Counted from the stretch's first letter, positions 12,551 through 25,139 are shown. The stretch is DNA of 64,000 nt from Membranipora membranacea (GCA_914767715.1 OU612074.1:16542062-16606061), one strand, 5' to 3'. A program made the numbers and translations. Notes: generated from the letters alone by a model not told the origin.

Positions 12551-14257
12551 ATGTCAGAGAGCAATAAGATTATCATTAATTTGCCCTCAATTGGCCCTAT
12601 TTATTCAAAACAACAATGAAAGTAATCTGGATATTTTGGTTGTCTGGTTTACCGAGAACAGCTCTAATAAAATCATTACCTCCTATCACAGGTTGTTCTC
12701 TGTCAGATGTATTAATAGCTGCATACACAGTTTAGCCTTAGCTCAAGCTAATGGTGTCACTACTGCATTCAGGGCCTCCCTCTCAACTGGCAATAGTTAT
12801 AACAGTAGAATCACAGTCTAAAATAAAAATGTTGCCCTTATACCATTGCTTTCCAATACTGATGTAAGTGATTGTCACTCTAAAAGTCTTCGCCATCAAC
12901 AAATTATCATCCTGTTTGAGTTCCAAAAGTTTCAAGCATCTGCGAAAAGGCGAACTTTCGCTGATATCAAGGTTGAAAGCACAACACGGAGTAGAATATC
13001 GATCTACTCCCCATTTCAGTTTAAATTTGAGCTAGTTTTGAAAATTTGGATTTCTTTCTAGTATAAAAATCATGGTCGATTTCCAGAGTTTTTAATAGAT
13101 TTTCATCATTCTTTACCAGATTATACATAAAAACAATTAATCTGTACTTCAAAAGCATATTTATTAGGCATAATTTTGGACTACGGAAATCTATGTGTGA
13201 TCAAAGAATTTGGTGGTTGTTTAAAACTAACTCTCAGTGCTTTTTTTTTGGCACACTAGGACGTGCAGCAAAGAGCCATCAGAAGCATGACCCCAGAATT
13301 CCAGTACATATAAAAGGTGGGGGTAAATGAAAGTATAATAGACATTGATCATCATTTTTTGGTCCAAATATTTGTGAGATGTCGAAGCATCATGACAAGG
13401 AGATTCAATTTTGTTGGGACTTTATCAATATGGGTCCAAAATTTCAAGCTTAGATCAGGATGAATCCTTCAAAGTTCGAAATTTGTTATCTTTCATTCAA
13501 AGTGTAAGCAACGTCTCCTAAAGTGTCTAATGATTTTTTTAAATAATTTGGTGGGTTCCTTCAAAACTTAATGAAAGGTTATTTGCTATGCACCCATCCT
13601 GAGTATAAAACCACGGCGCCTACAGTAATCTTTCAGTGCTTCTGTGTCCATGTTTCGACTTCATTCAATGATATCAAATTGCTGCTCGGAAGATCTTCCA
13701 TATTGATATGATACTTGGAGTCTGAATACCAAAACGTCGACAGTATTAAATACACCTGTTTCTGATAATTCATACTTGATTGTTTTGTGATACACATACC
13801 AGGTTTGATCAGCCAGACCCCATGTTTGCAGTATATTTTTTGATGTGCATCTTTCAGACCACTATTATATCATATCATGATCTCATTTTTGTGCTATCAA
13901 TACTTTCTATACTATTACAAAGGTGTTACCACATATCCTAGAATAATAATTATGACACTGCAAGACTTACATCTCTAGTTTGAAGGTTTAAGGTGCTTAA
14001 AAGTGTTTTTCTCTTTCCCAATGTGTTCCTCAGTAGATTAAGCACTTGATCTGTAAATGCCACTTTAAGAAAATGCGCTGCCACCGAGTTATCAAAGAAA
14101 TAAGGGTATTTTAGAATGCTTCCTATGGTAAAGTGTCCCTTTATCATGTGGCCCTGTTTCATGTCTTGTTATTTTTACTCAGCTGAGCTTCTATCTTGCA
14201 ATACCAACACCGTGCCGACATTGAGTTTTGTTTAACATATTGTCCATTGTCATGTAC
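12551..14257. other. Intergenic, no gene supported
   Basis: Several short open frames (12591-12821, 12846-13061) have no motif or splice support. A 17-codon stretch at about 13259-13311 (VQQRAIRSMTPEFQ) faintly resembles the end of a LINE reverse transcriptase. Confidence 0.4.
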
Positions 14258-14400
14258 AGCGCTATGTTTCAATCTATGTACAGCACTATGTACAAAGCTA
14301 TTTTTAACATTATGTAAAACGTTATGTATAACGCTTTGTACAACGCTATGTACAATGCTATGTACAACGCTATGAACAATGCTATGTACAATGCAATGCA
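14258..14400. repeat. Minisatellite, about 12-bp unit (ATGTACAACGCT)
   Basis: Roughly a dozen diverged tandem copies of the 12-mer. The 80-aa minus-strand frame across it (repeated IVHSVVHS) is a by-product of the unit length being a multiple of three. Confidence 0.85.
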
Positions 14401-14949
14401 TGTTTTTTCTTACCTTGAATATTATTTTACGGTCAGTCTCAAAGGAGTAATTTCTAAGAGATGTCTGTATTAAATATCATTCATTATATTAAATTAAGAA
14501 TGTAACACAAAGCTTACGCTCAAGTAAGTCAAAAGCTAGCTGGAAGCCACTCTATTCTTCTTTTTTATGCAATCAGTTTACATACATAACTCTCATATGA
14601 TTTACTCCAACCAATTCACACCCAAGTCTTCCAACCATGAATTGACAGCAAGGGTTGCTGAGTAATTTACTAAATTTTGAACTAATTAATTAAGTCAGCA
14701 TTTGCTGGGGTAAAATCGTTCGAAAATCCATCATGATTGTCACTTGTGTACCAAGAGGAGTGGGTCTTGTCTTGTCTTATGAGGGGGCCTGAGATGGAAT
14801 GGAATAAATCAGTCAGAATACAGGCGATATATGGCACCCATTGTATTCAGAGGCCCCGGACAAATTTGATTTAGCATAAATTGGTAGTAAATCTGTGAGT
14901 CAAATTTATAAAGTCAGCCAGATCCACCACCGGAATGCAAAGATGTGTT

Positions 14950-15190
14950 TTAAGAATTTGATCTGAATCTATGTTGAGTGTTTTCTCTCTGATTTTTTTT
15001 GTAATTTGGGCAGGCAAAAATAAACTGAATATTTGAATCCGATATCGCACCGCATTTAGGACAGGATGACTCGTCAGGGATGTTCATTCGGTTTAAGTGT
15101 TCTCTGAATGGACCATGACCTGTGATGTGTTTACAACATATGACAGAAGTGGCCTTTTGAGTTGCAACGGGGGTTTCGATATTTGTCCCC
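14950..15190 (-). pseudogene. C-terminal fragment of a non-LTR retrotransposon ORF2
   Basis: Minus-strand reading gives about 80 codons ending at the stop at 14950. It contains CCKHITGHGPFREHLNRM followed by CPKCG and then FACPNY. A TGHG..F..(Y/H)L.R block followed by a CxxC...H/F...C zinc-knuckle-like motif is characteristic of the C-terminal region of Jockey/I/CR1-like LINE proteins. Upstream of about 15190 the frame meets a stop, so only a dead fragment remains. Confidence 0.65.
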
Positions 15191-15204
15191 TGATATGCCT
15201 AGTA

Positions 15205-15722
15205 ATAGACAGTTTTCTGAGCTCTGATTTAGGCCTCAATTTCGAGTTGTCCTCTCTCCAGTTTGGTACTTTTAACCCACACCGCATAGGAAAAACATGC
15301 TGAAAAGAGGGTTATCTTGAAAATCGCTTATAATGGGAAAAAGATTATTTTGTATTCAGAATCTGCAACATTAAAAAATCATATGGACATAGTTTGGGAA
15401 ATAATTTTAGTATTTGGATAGTCGATTATAGCATTTTCCGCCTGTTTTGCGGACAATTTGGCAGAATCTTTCATGAGTTTCGTCACTAAAATTAAGATTT
15501 ATCAACATTCAAGCGGCCTCCAATGATTTGGAAACCCTGTCCCACAGGGTTTTCAATGGTGCAGACTCTTAATCAAAAATCATTTTTATCCTAGCATTAG
15601 CGGTTTTCAATATAACCCTCTTTCAGCAGGTTTTTCCTATGCGGCGTGGGTTAAAAGTACCAAACTGGAGAGAGGACGACTCCGAATTGAGGCATAAATA
15701 AGAGCTCAGAAAACCGTTTTTT
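15205..15722. repeat. Inverted repeat pair inside the LINE insertion
   Basis: The arm at about 15205-15335 (with CCAGTTTGGTACTTTTAACC) is repeated inverted at about 15595-15722 with near 90 percent identity by eye. The arms are separated by a 260-bp spacer. Confidence 0.75.
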
Positions 15723-16829
15723 GTTTTTGTAAATTTCTTTGAGTTGAACCACTTATCTTCAGAAGAGCTGATAGCTTGTTCTTTGATCTTTTGTTTTATG
15801 ACTGTTTATGCAATGGGGGTCAGGGTTCAGGATCGAGCGTATTTGCTAGAGAATTTTTTGTTAGCTGAGGGAGAAGTTAATGTGTTATGCCTGTCGATTT
15901 ATAATAACTAACCAAAAACCTTGTGATCTCCTTCAACGTATACTTTGCTACTCTATGGTATTTAGACTGCGTGGAAATCGGCCGAGCAGTCTTCATATGA
16001 ATTGAAATAGGTAGAGGGATTTCACGGCTCAGATCTTTCCTTTGGTATACCAACACATTGATTTTATCCTATGCTTCACTCAATGAACTCCCCAAGAGAG
16101 GGGAGGGGAGAGGGAGTTCATTGCTTCACTATCTTGAAAACATATTATTGTTATATCACAAACATCTAATGTTCTTTGATAAGCTTCTACCCCAAAGTTT
16201 AGTACCAGTTCAGTAAGTACCCTACTGGACCTGCTGGTAGTTGTATAACAAATTTACATGATTCATCTGATAAATCCAAAATATATGATGGCGCTTGTCA
16301 GTGTAAGAGTGGTTGTCCATCCTATACAACTTTAAATTATGCCTGTGCAAGTAAACTGTTTGTAGTTTCAGCTATAACAAACAAAGCCCATCAGAAAACA
16401 AATGCTGTATGGATTGGGGATAAATTTTGGGAATGGGAATGAGATCATAATACTCCAAGTTTGTTCCGCAAACATTAGCCACCAGCAGAAGGTAGCGAAT
16501 CAGTTGCTTTGGAAAACTGAGACCATTCTTGCAGACTGAATATTAGGATTTGGTTTATACGAATTTGGGTTAAATTCTAACACAGGTCATATCACTCCCC
16601 ACTTCCCAAAGAATTGGCAGGGGAACAATGGTTACCTCAAGCAGCAGGCTGCAAATCCTGCACCAATTTGATGTCAGCTTGCTTGCAAGTTAGATCACTC
16701 CAAGAGGCTGAACAAACCCCATTTGTCAGTGACCTTCATCACTTGTGCAGTGAACCATCAAACAAACTCGGCAACTGATCAAGCATCATCAAATTACAGA
16801 ACATTTCAATTGGATACTTCCTCAAGGCA

Positions 16830-17180
16830 GGCAAAAAATTGCATCATAGGCTGCCAATCCTGAGGTTGAAAAATGATCAACAATTAAACAGTTGCGTGGG
16901 CAATAAAATTAAAAATGATTGCCAAAATCATGAGGAAGTGTGTGCCATTAAACGATCCTTAAGTCTTGTTTTTTAGTTATGTAGCTCTTAATTTTTTGGC
17001 ATAAATATAGTGTAAACAAGTATCAAGCTTAAGGTAAATGGATCTGCCATGTCTACATAATCACCATTCAACGAGCTGAATGATTTGTGTTAGATTATTA
17101 TTATGATATATCAAACAAAAACTTGCTTATCAACAATTTTGTCTCTGCTCTAAATTGCCAAAAAAATAGATGAAAATAGA
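16830..17180. repeat. Homologous 3' flank of lectin gene 1 (duplication unit)
   Basis: Shares ordered blocks with 21880-22240: TGCCAATCCTGAxGTTGAAA, ACAGTTGxGTGGGCA, GATTGCCAAAATxAxGAGGA and ATTGCCAAAAAAxAGATGAA. Each block lies about 1.6 kb after the stop codon of its lectin gene, so the tandem duplication covered more than the coding exons. Confidence 0.6.
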
Positions 17181-18464
17181 AAATAAAATTCGAAATCTTT
17201 CTATCATGAATCAAAAACGAAATTTATAGCATAAAATTAACATCATGATTCCTTCCAAACGAAAGAATATGTTAAGACATCAGTCTAGGCAACTCATTAG
17301 CATGGTCTTTTAGTGTTATCGTAAATCTTAGTCTATTCATGAGTTTACTTGTGTGACAGTCAAGCCTATAATCAAGGTGCTATCAGGAAACAAGAAGGAC
17401 ATACTCTCCAAATATGGTGTAAACAAGGTTAGTTAATAATCATTTGTATGTCACACAGTCCCCTCTTCTAACAAGGTTGCAAATATCATGATATACATAC
17501 AGCAAGGGCAGGCTATACACTGTTCATTTCAAAATAGAGTGAATTTCAATTGACAATGTAAGAAAACTCGTTGAGACCCCAACACCTTTTTAATTCAAGA
17601 TTATGGCCTGACTGTACACGTGAAGGATTGGTCACTGGACATCAAATATTTTCCGAACAGTAGCTCGAAATGATGTCATGTCATGTATGAAAAATGCTAG
17701 TTAAATCCGGCTAGGTTATCAATACAGGCTAGCTTAGTTAGTCGAATTTCCAATACAATGTATCAGTTCGACACACTATTGTAGCATCATTCATTATATA
17801 TTATAAATGGTACTAACACTGTAGTAACGTCAAACAATTTTCCTCTTTTTCATATACCATCAGAAAGCTGTCAATGTCAATGCCAATGGGAAAAGTATTT
17901 CATTATTCTTGTTGCTGAATATGAAACACATATCTGTGCATTTGCATATATCCAAAGAAAATGAAATGGACATTCATGGACAGTCTCTTTGCAGGCTCAA
18001 AGAAATATATTGTAATAGAAATAGAAAGGTGTGATGGACCTTGAGGGTGAAAACTGATATGGAGCACTTGACATTGCTCTTCTAAAGAAGAAAGAAAACA
18101 ATCTGACAGAAAAATCGAGAGCTGTCCAGTCAGGTCAGAATTAACAACAGTTAATAAAATATACATATACCGTCAAAACAAAAAGCTCATTGTGTGACGC
18201 CTCAGAGTTTCTCTGTTCCGCTCAGAGATCTTACTCATGCTTAGCCTAGGTACGCCACATCAAGAAAGCAAATATTAAAATGACTTCAGTTGATACACAA
18301 AAAATGCATGACAGTAAGGTAAATATATGAAAAAATAACGCAGGAAGACCATTTTCAAAATGATCAGTGCATCCGGCATTATTAGTGATAATATTGCAAA
18401 ATGTAATAAAGACGAACATAAATTAAACATCATCTGGTTACTAATCAAGACATTCAATTGCAAC

Positions 18465-20284
18465 TCAACTTAACCCAAAAGCTTTCTCACATGCAAAACT
18501 GTATCTACTACTGCAATCAAAAGGCCATGAGTCCCAGCCAGTGTCATTACTGCTCAAGCCATCAAACAAGAAGAACAGACAATCCTGCTCATGAGTCTTT
18601 TCTGTCCAGTGAGTTTCGGGATGACCCTCTCCAGGGATGATACTTGTAAGAAGCCCTCTCCAATACCAATGACCGAACACTTTCTTGCCTCCAATCCAAA
18701 TCCTTCTCCTTGTTGCCCCTATATCAGGAATAATATATGGAACCGATTGTAAAATATACATCATCATGACATACATAAGGTATCTAAGTAAAACATAGCT
18801 ATAAGCTAACATATTTTAGTCTGTCGTCAGTGTCTGAATGTAATGCTTGAATAGATGAATTAAATTTTCACTTGAACTGCAAGCAAAACAAATCATTACC
18901 AAGTGTGGCGATGTACTGTGCGAAACCCACAGATTTGTTTCGTGTTCCAAAGGTCATAAGATGCCCACCACTACTCTCACAGTGGTCTTTGGCAGATGTC
19001 CAATTAGCAGCGTAGGTGTACATGTTCATATACATACAGTGCTTCCTTCCAGTGTCAAATGTAACCACACTATACGGTAAAGGACAATCTCCTAAAAAAA
19101 GAAGATCATCTGTGATGAAAAGAAGGTAAATTTCAAGATTATTTTCAGCACAGTGTGTTAAGTATTCAACGGCATCTTACTGGGTCAAGTTCTTTCAGCA
19201 GCATAGGGAATAGCTGTAGCGGTATTGTGTGAGTGAGGAAACAACAATGGTGAGCTGTAAAAGTTTTGTGTTACATGACAACCTTTTCCAAAGGAAGATT
19301 TTTGTCTAACTCTAAAACTCACTAAGCAAGGTTATCTGCCCCTGATTCAAATCAGGAAGTCGTAATGCGAGCTGGGTGAAAGTGAGACTTCCATACTTAA
19401 AATGTTGAATACGAGAATGATAGAGTAATCACTTTTATCTTTCTGTAATTCTCATTGCTAACATCATGTACTCACCATCAGATACTGTTGTATTACATGG
19501 TGGTCGTTCAACTTCTATCACATTGTTTTCAGGCCTAAGCTACAAAAATGAAGATAAAGTATTTGTTTCAAATGTATATGGGCATTAATAACTGTAACAA
19601 TCGCGCATAGATATCAGTCAGGTAAAACTTTGCAAGTTATCAGGCTGGATCACATCGAAATCATCAAATAACAAGAACTAGGAGGTGGCTCAGTTGATTG
19701 GGGCACCTTCCCTCTAATATGCAAGTGTTGGAGGCCTTGGGTTTGAATCCCGCAGCAGTCTACTGACGGCTGGGCTCAATTGATACCCAAGGTGTGCAAT
19801 GACCTGCCGGCAAACTGAGGGCAACATGGCACCGACCATGTGGCACTTTAGACAGAACTTGCTCTTTTAACCCACAATCAGACTCAGTCCCTTACAGCTA
19901 GAAAAACTGCAATATCAACTTTTTCATATATGGCATCATGAGGACCAAATGTAATTCTCAATGTTCAAAAAGTATAAGACAGTTTCCAAACTACAAACTT
20001 TCGGAACAAAAAAGTTACGAAGAAAAATTTATCTTATGCAACTCTTCAATTTAATACCATCACATGTATATCAATATACATCAGGGTATTCAAAGTCTGC
20101 TACAAAAAGTTAAAACATAGAAGTAACTCACAACAGTTTCAAGACTCGTCATTGTTAGCTCTATTTCTGACATACGTGTATCCATATATTGTTGAAAGCT
20201 ATCCTGTGATGTTCCAACTGTGAACATCATCAGGACAAGGAGGCTGACAACAATCCTGACAGGCATGGTTTGAATTTCCTTCAA
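18465..20284 (-). CDS. Secreted C-type lectin-domain protein 1
   Basis: Four exons splice in frame: 20132-20284, 19476-19539, 18900-19091 and 18465-18718 (phases 0, 1, 1), all GT/AG. The product is 220 residues from the first Met, or 214 from the second (20266), which sits right before the hydrophobic signal MPVRIVVSLLVLMMFTVG and is preferred. After a short helical stretch (EIELTMTSLETV) comes a C-type lectin domain: GDCPLPY, KHCMYM, NWTSAKDHCESSGGHL, WIGG, EQDC, WPFDC and FACEK. The six cysteines indicate a long-form domain. The usual Glu-Pro-Asn sugar motif is replaced by HPET, and Trp-Asn-Asp is absent (GWDSWPFDC), so classical calcium-dependent mannose binding is doubtful. Paralogue of the gene at 23436-25139. 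Domain call is firm. Confidence 0.88.
19680..19890 (+). repeat. tRNA-derived SINE in intron 1 of lectin gene 1
   Basis: GGTGGCTCAGTTGATTGGGG forms an A box and GGTTTGAATCC a B box about 50 bp later. The tRNA-unrelated body (AGGTGTGCAATGACCTGCC) is shared with the copies at 27791 and 51143. It is opposite in orientation to the host gene. Confidence 0.75.
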
Positions 20285-21399
20285 ACTTATCGAAGAGCAA
20301 CAAAACTAATTAAAAATAATCTAGTTGAACTATGTTCACCAATTCTGCATGCCAATCGTTTTATATTGCTGGTGAGATTGATTTATGTTAAGAGTAGTCA
20401 GGAAACAATAGTAGACTCCGGAGGGTGGAGATAGCCCCCACAATATTTTGGCTATCTCTGAAACTTTGGCTATCTCTGAAGCCAAAGGGGTAACTTATTA
20501 TCTCTTGAACACAGAGATTCAGATATACAGTATAACACCTATTGTTCATCACTGAACCATAACCACAGGTTTAACTATCCAGTGGTACCACACTACATGG
20601 TCTAGAATCAAGTAAACAGATAAATAAAATGTGATGGTAAAGGCAGCGGTATCAAAATGATGTCAGAAAGTTCCAGCATTGTAAATGGTGGTAGGGTTGA
20701 AAAAGGGCAGGATGAAGGGCCATTAAAGGATGCCAGTTGAAAGCGAGATGTTTTATTGAACGCCTTGCATCATATATTGCTGAGATGTTCCAATCTTTTG
20801 TTGATGAAGGTAGAGTAAGGATATAACAGCAATAGTTTCAGATTGCTGAAATACACTTTCCATGAATAAGGGCCACCGACTGAACGTTGAGGCACCCTTA
20901 GTTTTGTACTTGACATTTAGCATAAAATCCCACACACTGACTTTAGTGACTGTAGATGATACTGGTCGGATACTACTGATATCTATGTTAGTTATGTCGA
21001 GGTCGTCTCCATGTAGACATAGTGCTCATCAGAGGCCTTTGCTATCACAATGGTTTTGGCTAAGCTGAACGCAACAAACCATCTCTTCCAAATGATATGC
21101 CCGCATGAAACCTTGTTTACTAGTTAACACAATATATAATCTTGAATTTCTCTATATGATCTTACCTATGTCCCAACAAATTGATTGAAATCATTTTCCG
21201 CAGAGTAAAATGATGGGATTGAACAGATTAGCCATGTATTTTCTAGATCTTCAAATCTCATGAAGCGATGGAAACTTTCATCTTTGAGAGAACAGTTTAG
21301 GAACAGTGGTGTTGAAATGGCTCATCATTCCTGGAGTCTCATTTTACAGATGTTGGTTAAAGGAAACATCGGTTTAAATCACAAGGTCATATCACTTCC
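20285..21399. other. Intergenic between lectin duplicates, no gene seen
   Basis: No open frame with splice support. A short direct repeat of TTTGGCTATCTCTGAA lies at about 20447-20480. Confidence 0.4.
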
Positions 21400-21520
21400 T
21401 CACCCAATAGAATACAGGTCGAGGTCAGTGCACTAGAGTGGTATTCGAACTTATGACCTTCAACACTTGTGCGCTGAAACTCACAACTCTTTTGTTAAGT
21501 GAGCCATCCCACAAATCTCC
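21400..21520 (-). repeat. tRNA-derived SINE, minus strand
   Basis: Read on the minus strand, TGGGATGGCTCACTTAAC is followed by AAGTGTTGAAGGTCATAAG and the B box AAGTTCGAATACC. A related, more decayed copy lies near 16700-16770. Confidence 0.55.
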
Positions 21521-21684
21521 CATCAATCTATCATTATAGTGTTTTACCATAATAAGATATAGCTGCTATGGCCTTAGAGACCCTGGTAACAACATTGTAA
21601 ATTCATTATTTAAGATATCCTGGGATATGAACCCAAGAACTGGTTTATTGAACAAAGAACCCTCAACTATGGCTGTCAATCTAG

Positions 21685-21885
21685 CAAATGTGTTGCCTCT
21701 GATTGGCAGTGAAAGGTTTGGAAAGAGCCAATGCCAGATCAGACGGAACTTTCCTGAAATTACCTATATGTAAGTTAGTGTTAAATAATTGGGTTTCACT
21801 TTCACTCTATCTCATCTCTGTGAACTGGCATTGGCTCTCTTTCCCTTTCAACAGCAAATCACATCAGAGCCAACACATTGGCTAT
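21685..21885. mobile_element. MITE with palindromic AGCCAATG-type ends
   Basis: Left end has TGTTGCCTCTGATTGG and AAAGAGCCAATGCCAGAT; right end has the inverted CTGGCATTGGCTCT and CAGAGCCAACACATTGGC. The same inverted motifs recur near 50480-50545, 57075-57175 and 62136-62376, so this is a repeat family. Confidence 0.65.
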
Positions 21886-22240
21886 TGCCAATCCTGATGT
21901 TGAAATAAACTATCAACAGGAACAACAGAACAGTTGTGTGGGCAGTAGAGTACACTATGATTGCCAAAATTACGAGGAAGAGTAAGCCATTAGGAGATGA
22001 GAGCTCATCCTTATGGGTTCATCTTTGGTTCCAAAGCTCTTTAAGTTTGAGACACACAGAATGGTATAAAAATATCAAGTTGACATTCTTTATTAGGTTA
22101 ATGGTTTTATAACTGTCTGGATAATCCCTTTAAATTGAACATAATAATTTGTGCTTGATTATAAAAATGATAGATCAATTAAAATCTTGGTAAACAACCA
22201 TTTTGACTCTTTTGTAGAAGTCTTGATTGCCAAAAAAGAG
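21880..22240. repeat. Homologous 3' flank of lectin gene 2 (duplication unit)
   Basis: Partner of the segment at 16830-17180; see there for the shared blocks. Confidence 0.6.
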
Positions 22241-22399
22241 ATGAATATTTGCGCCAACTTAACAGTTCTATGTCATAGCTTAACAACAAGCCCCGCAATA
22301 ACGCAGATTATCAATCATAAATGTTACTTGATTTCTGCCAAAACCAAAGCAAGCAAATAAGGAAAAAATCAGATTAGAAGCCTTTTGAATCAAACTTTT

Positions 22400-23435
22400 C
22401 CCCTTAGGTTTTCATTTTATGAGCATACATTCTGCCAGTTGACAAATATTTACCAATGTTCCGTTACACAACCGCCTTCCATGAGGTGAAATTAACAAGG
22501 ACATACCTAGCTACCATGGTAATTAATGAATTAAAACATGCTAAACTTACAGTGTTATTCTTCGTTTTAATATCCGACTAAGTGAATTATAATTTTTTTA
22601 AGAGTCATTATCAGAGGCCTTAGAATAGTTGGTCTAATTGGTTGTAGGTAGGATGAGCGAGGTGGTTGTAGTTTGGTGTATGTCCTATGAGTCCTGACTG
22701 TTGTGAATCATTAGGTTCCTCCCTTCTTGTCTTAATCTCACAAATAACTAGTCTTGATAGAAACTGTTATGAACTGGAGGTACGCTGCGCAAGACACTGA
22801 AGGAATCAAATAACAGATCACATGGAAGTCCATTCAATGTAGCCCAAACTTCTTTAGACAAACTAATTTTTATGCGTACAATAAATTTTACCCCTGTCAC
22901 TATTTTTTACATATGGCCCTAATGATGTTATATCATGAAAGAATTCATCTCAATGCATGCAGGCGATAAGGAAACATAAACACATGTTATTTATCAACTG
23001 GTGCAGCCATCCTATCAACTCACACAACTCACAAATTGGTTAATGTAGTACTTTATTGTTTTTGTTTCTGAACATAAAAAAGGTATAAGCTATAATTTTT
23101 GCCAGCCAACCGGAAAATCATATGAACGTGATATTCACAGTCATCTTGTAGGGTGAATGATAGCATTGTACCAAAAAAGTGAGACAAAATTTCCTATCCC
23201 GTATCGAAATGGAAATATTATACTACTAAAATATTAAATCAGGATAACAATCTAAAGTATTGTTTAGTCTATTTTTGCATCCTATAACATGGTAGTAATG
23301 AAAATGATGCTATTGTTCAGGTTAAAGAATAACTAAATATGGAGATTATTGAAATTGTTTATAAAAAAAGGAAAATATGTATTCATCATAACAGTGTTTA
23401 ACATAGATAATTAGCCAAAGCATTGAGACAGAGAA
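22400..23435. other. Downstream flank of lectin gene 2, no gene seen
   Basis: No supported exon. A minus-strand AATAAA (plus TTTATT, near 23053) about 380 nt past the stop could serve as polyadenylation signal. Confidence 0.3.
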
Positions 23436-25139
23436 TTATTTCTGATTTGTGCCAGTTCGGGACAATTTCTCACAAGCATAATTTAAATCACTTTCACAGC
23501 CCCAAGGCCATGATACCCAGCCAGTCCTACTGCTGTTTAAGCCTTTATACGCGTATAGCAAGCAGTCACCCTCATGAGTAATGTCTGACCAATGGGATTG
23601 AGGATGGCTGTATCCTGGGATAAGACTTGTGAAGAGTCCCTTCCAATACCAGCGATCATATAACTTTTGTCCTCCAATCCAAAAGTCACTATATGGATCC
23701 ATGGGACCTAAATAAAACCAAAATGTGCAGAATCGAATGTTGCATTTTTGAAGTAGGCCTTTGACTATAGGGCTTGTCAAGAAACTGCTGTGCATGGAAA
23801 ATCTTCAGCACAATGATGCAGATCAAGTACTGATTGAAAACTTGACTGAGAGCATAGTTACACTCATCTCTCACGCAATGAATTACATGCTTGCAATATA
23901 TGCAATGAAACGAATCAAACCGATTCATGATTTAAGCTTTTATACATAGTCGACAGACCAATGAGTTCTGCGCACAACAATCATCAACATGGCAAGACTC
24001 TGATTCTCTTTTGACCCGTTACCCTTGTATAGTTGAAATACAGGTGGCCAAACTCAGAGAATTATGGCTTGTGAACCCTGTTTATATAGCTACCTTGTAA
24101 GGCGAAATAGTTGGCCAAGGCAACTGATTTGTTTCGTGATCCGAAGGTCATAAGATGACCTCCACTACTTTCACAGCTTACTTTAGCAGATGTCCAGTTA
24201 TGTTTGCCAATAGATATGTACATACAGGATTTCTTTCCTGGAGTTAGGGAAACCAAACCATATGGTTGCAGACAATCTCCTGGAACAGATAAAAAAAGCT
24301 TGCCATAAATGAAACATGTTAATTATTCGCAACAGTTGTCACAGTCCCTCAGCTAGTTATCACTAAGGAAAAATCACAAGTCATATTGAAAAGCAGAGAG
24401 TGGTAAAGCCATCTCTTTTGCTTTGTTCATGGGGCCTTATGGGAATGAAGGAGAATGTGTGTTGTTACTGTACCTTTCAGATGTGTCATATCCAATAAAA
24501 TATGAAAATAAATAAACTGTCCATTTTATTTGTAAAATAAGTGGTATGCCTCTCTTGGCGTAAGATTTCCAGCCTGAAATTTTCTCAGACAGGCAAAATT
24601 AATGAAACATTCAAATATTTGATTGTGTAGTCTCAGATAAAGCCGTGAGTACATAAAGTATTTTATAACGGTTTGACCAACTCTAATTACTGTCAGCAAT
24701 AGTCTTCTTATACTTACCATCATTGATTGTTGGTTCACAAGATCTTTCAACAGATGAGGCATTATAATCTGGTATGGGCTGCAATTGAAAGAGACAGTTG
24801 GGCTGTGAAGGTGTCAATGTGAATCTGCCGAGGTATAAGATTGGTCTCTTTGAGAACACTAATGTCAGCATGTATTCCTAAGAAAGCTTAAGTTAAATTG
24901 ATAAGCATAGCCTGTATGGCTCTAGAAATGCTGATCTGCAGCGTGTATGAGTCTAATACTGTGTTAAACAAATGAGAATAAAATAAAATGAGGAAAGGTC
25001 TACTTACAATAGATTCAAGTTTTGTCACCATTAGCTCTATTCTGTTCAAAAGCGCTACAAAATCATATTGACAGCTAGTAATGGATGACACCACGATCAG
25101 TATGATTATTTGAAAGCTGGTCAAGGTTCTAATAAACAT
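23436..25139 (-). CDS. Secreted C-type lectin-domain protein 2
   Basis: Four exons splice in frame: 25008-25139, 24718-24778, 24094-24279 and 23436-23707, with phases 0, 1, 1 as in lectin gene 1; the product is 216 residues. Signal peptide MFIRTLTSFQIIILIVVSS, then RIELMVTKLESI (the same helical segment as the paralogue), a short exon with SCEPTINDG, and a long-form C-type lectin domain with GDCLQPY, KKSCMY, NWTSAKVSCESSGGHL, FWIGG, GDCLLY, WPWGC and YACEK. The sugar-motif position reads HPQS and the second ligand motif is GWVSWPWGC, so canonical calcium-dependent sugar ligands are missing here too. Exon 3 shares a TFGxRNKS block with its paralogue. A recent tandem duplicate of 18465-20284; ligand unknown. 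Confidence 0.88.

Larger units (their letters stand above)
14762..15838 (-). mobile_element. 5'-truncated LINE insertion with rearranged 5' end
   Basis: The block interrupts a duplicated segment, so its limits are defined by comparison. Its 3' end, on the minus strand, is a short AAGAC-type tandem tail (plus-strand TCTTGTCTTGTCTTA, 14765-14779) abutting the insertion point. The minus strand carries the end of a retrotransposon ORF (14950-15190). Two inverted arms of about 125 bp (15205-15335 and 15595-15722) sit towards the 5' end, suggesting twin-primed inversion or two nested opposite copies. Confidence 0.65.
14665..16275 (+). repeat. Duplicated segment, copy B, interrupted by a LINE insertion
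   Basis: Outer parts (14665-14761 and 15839-16275) match 10155-10795 in order. The join in copy A (GAGGAGTAAATATTTGCTGG) is split here by the block 14762-15838, so the duplication came before the insertion. Confidence 0.75.

Noticed and set aside
13259-13311. VQQRAIRSMTPEF, similar to the end of a LINE reverse transcriptase
   Set aside because: Seventeen codons only and no supporting LINE sequence around it.
14159-14401. 80-residue frame with repeated IVHSVVHS
   Set aside because: Produced by the 12-bp minisatellite; the repeat unit being a multiple of three keeps the frame open.
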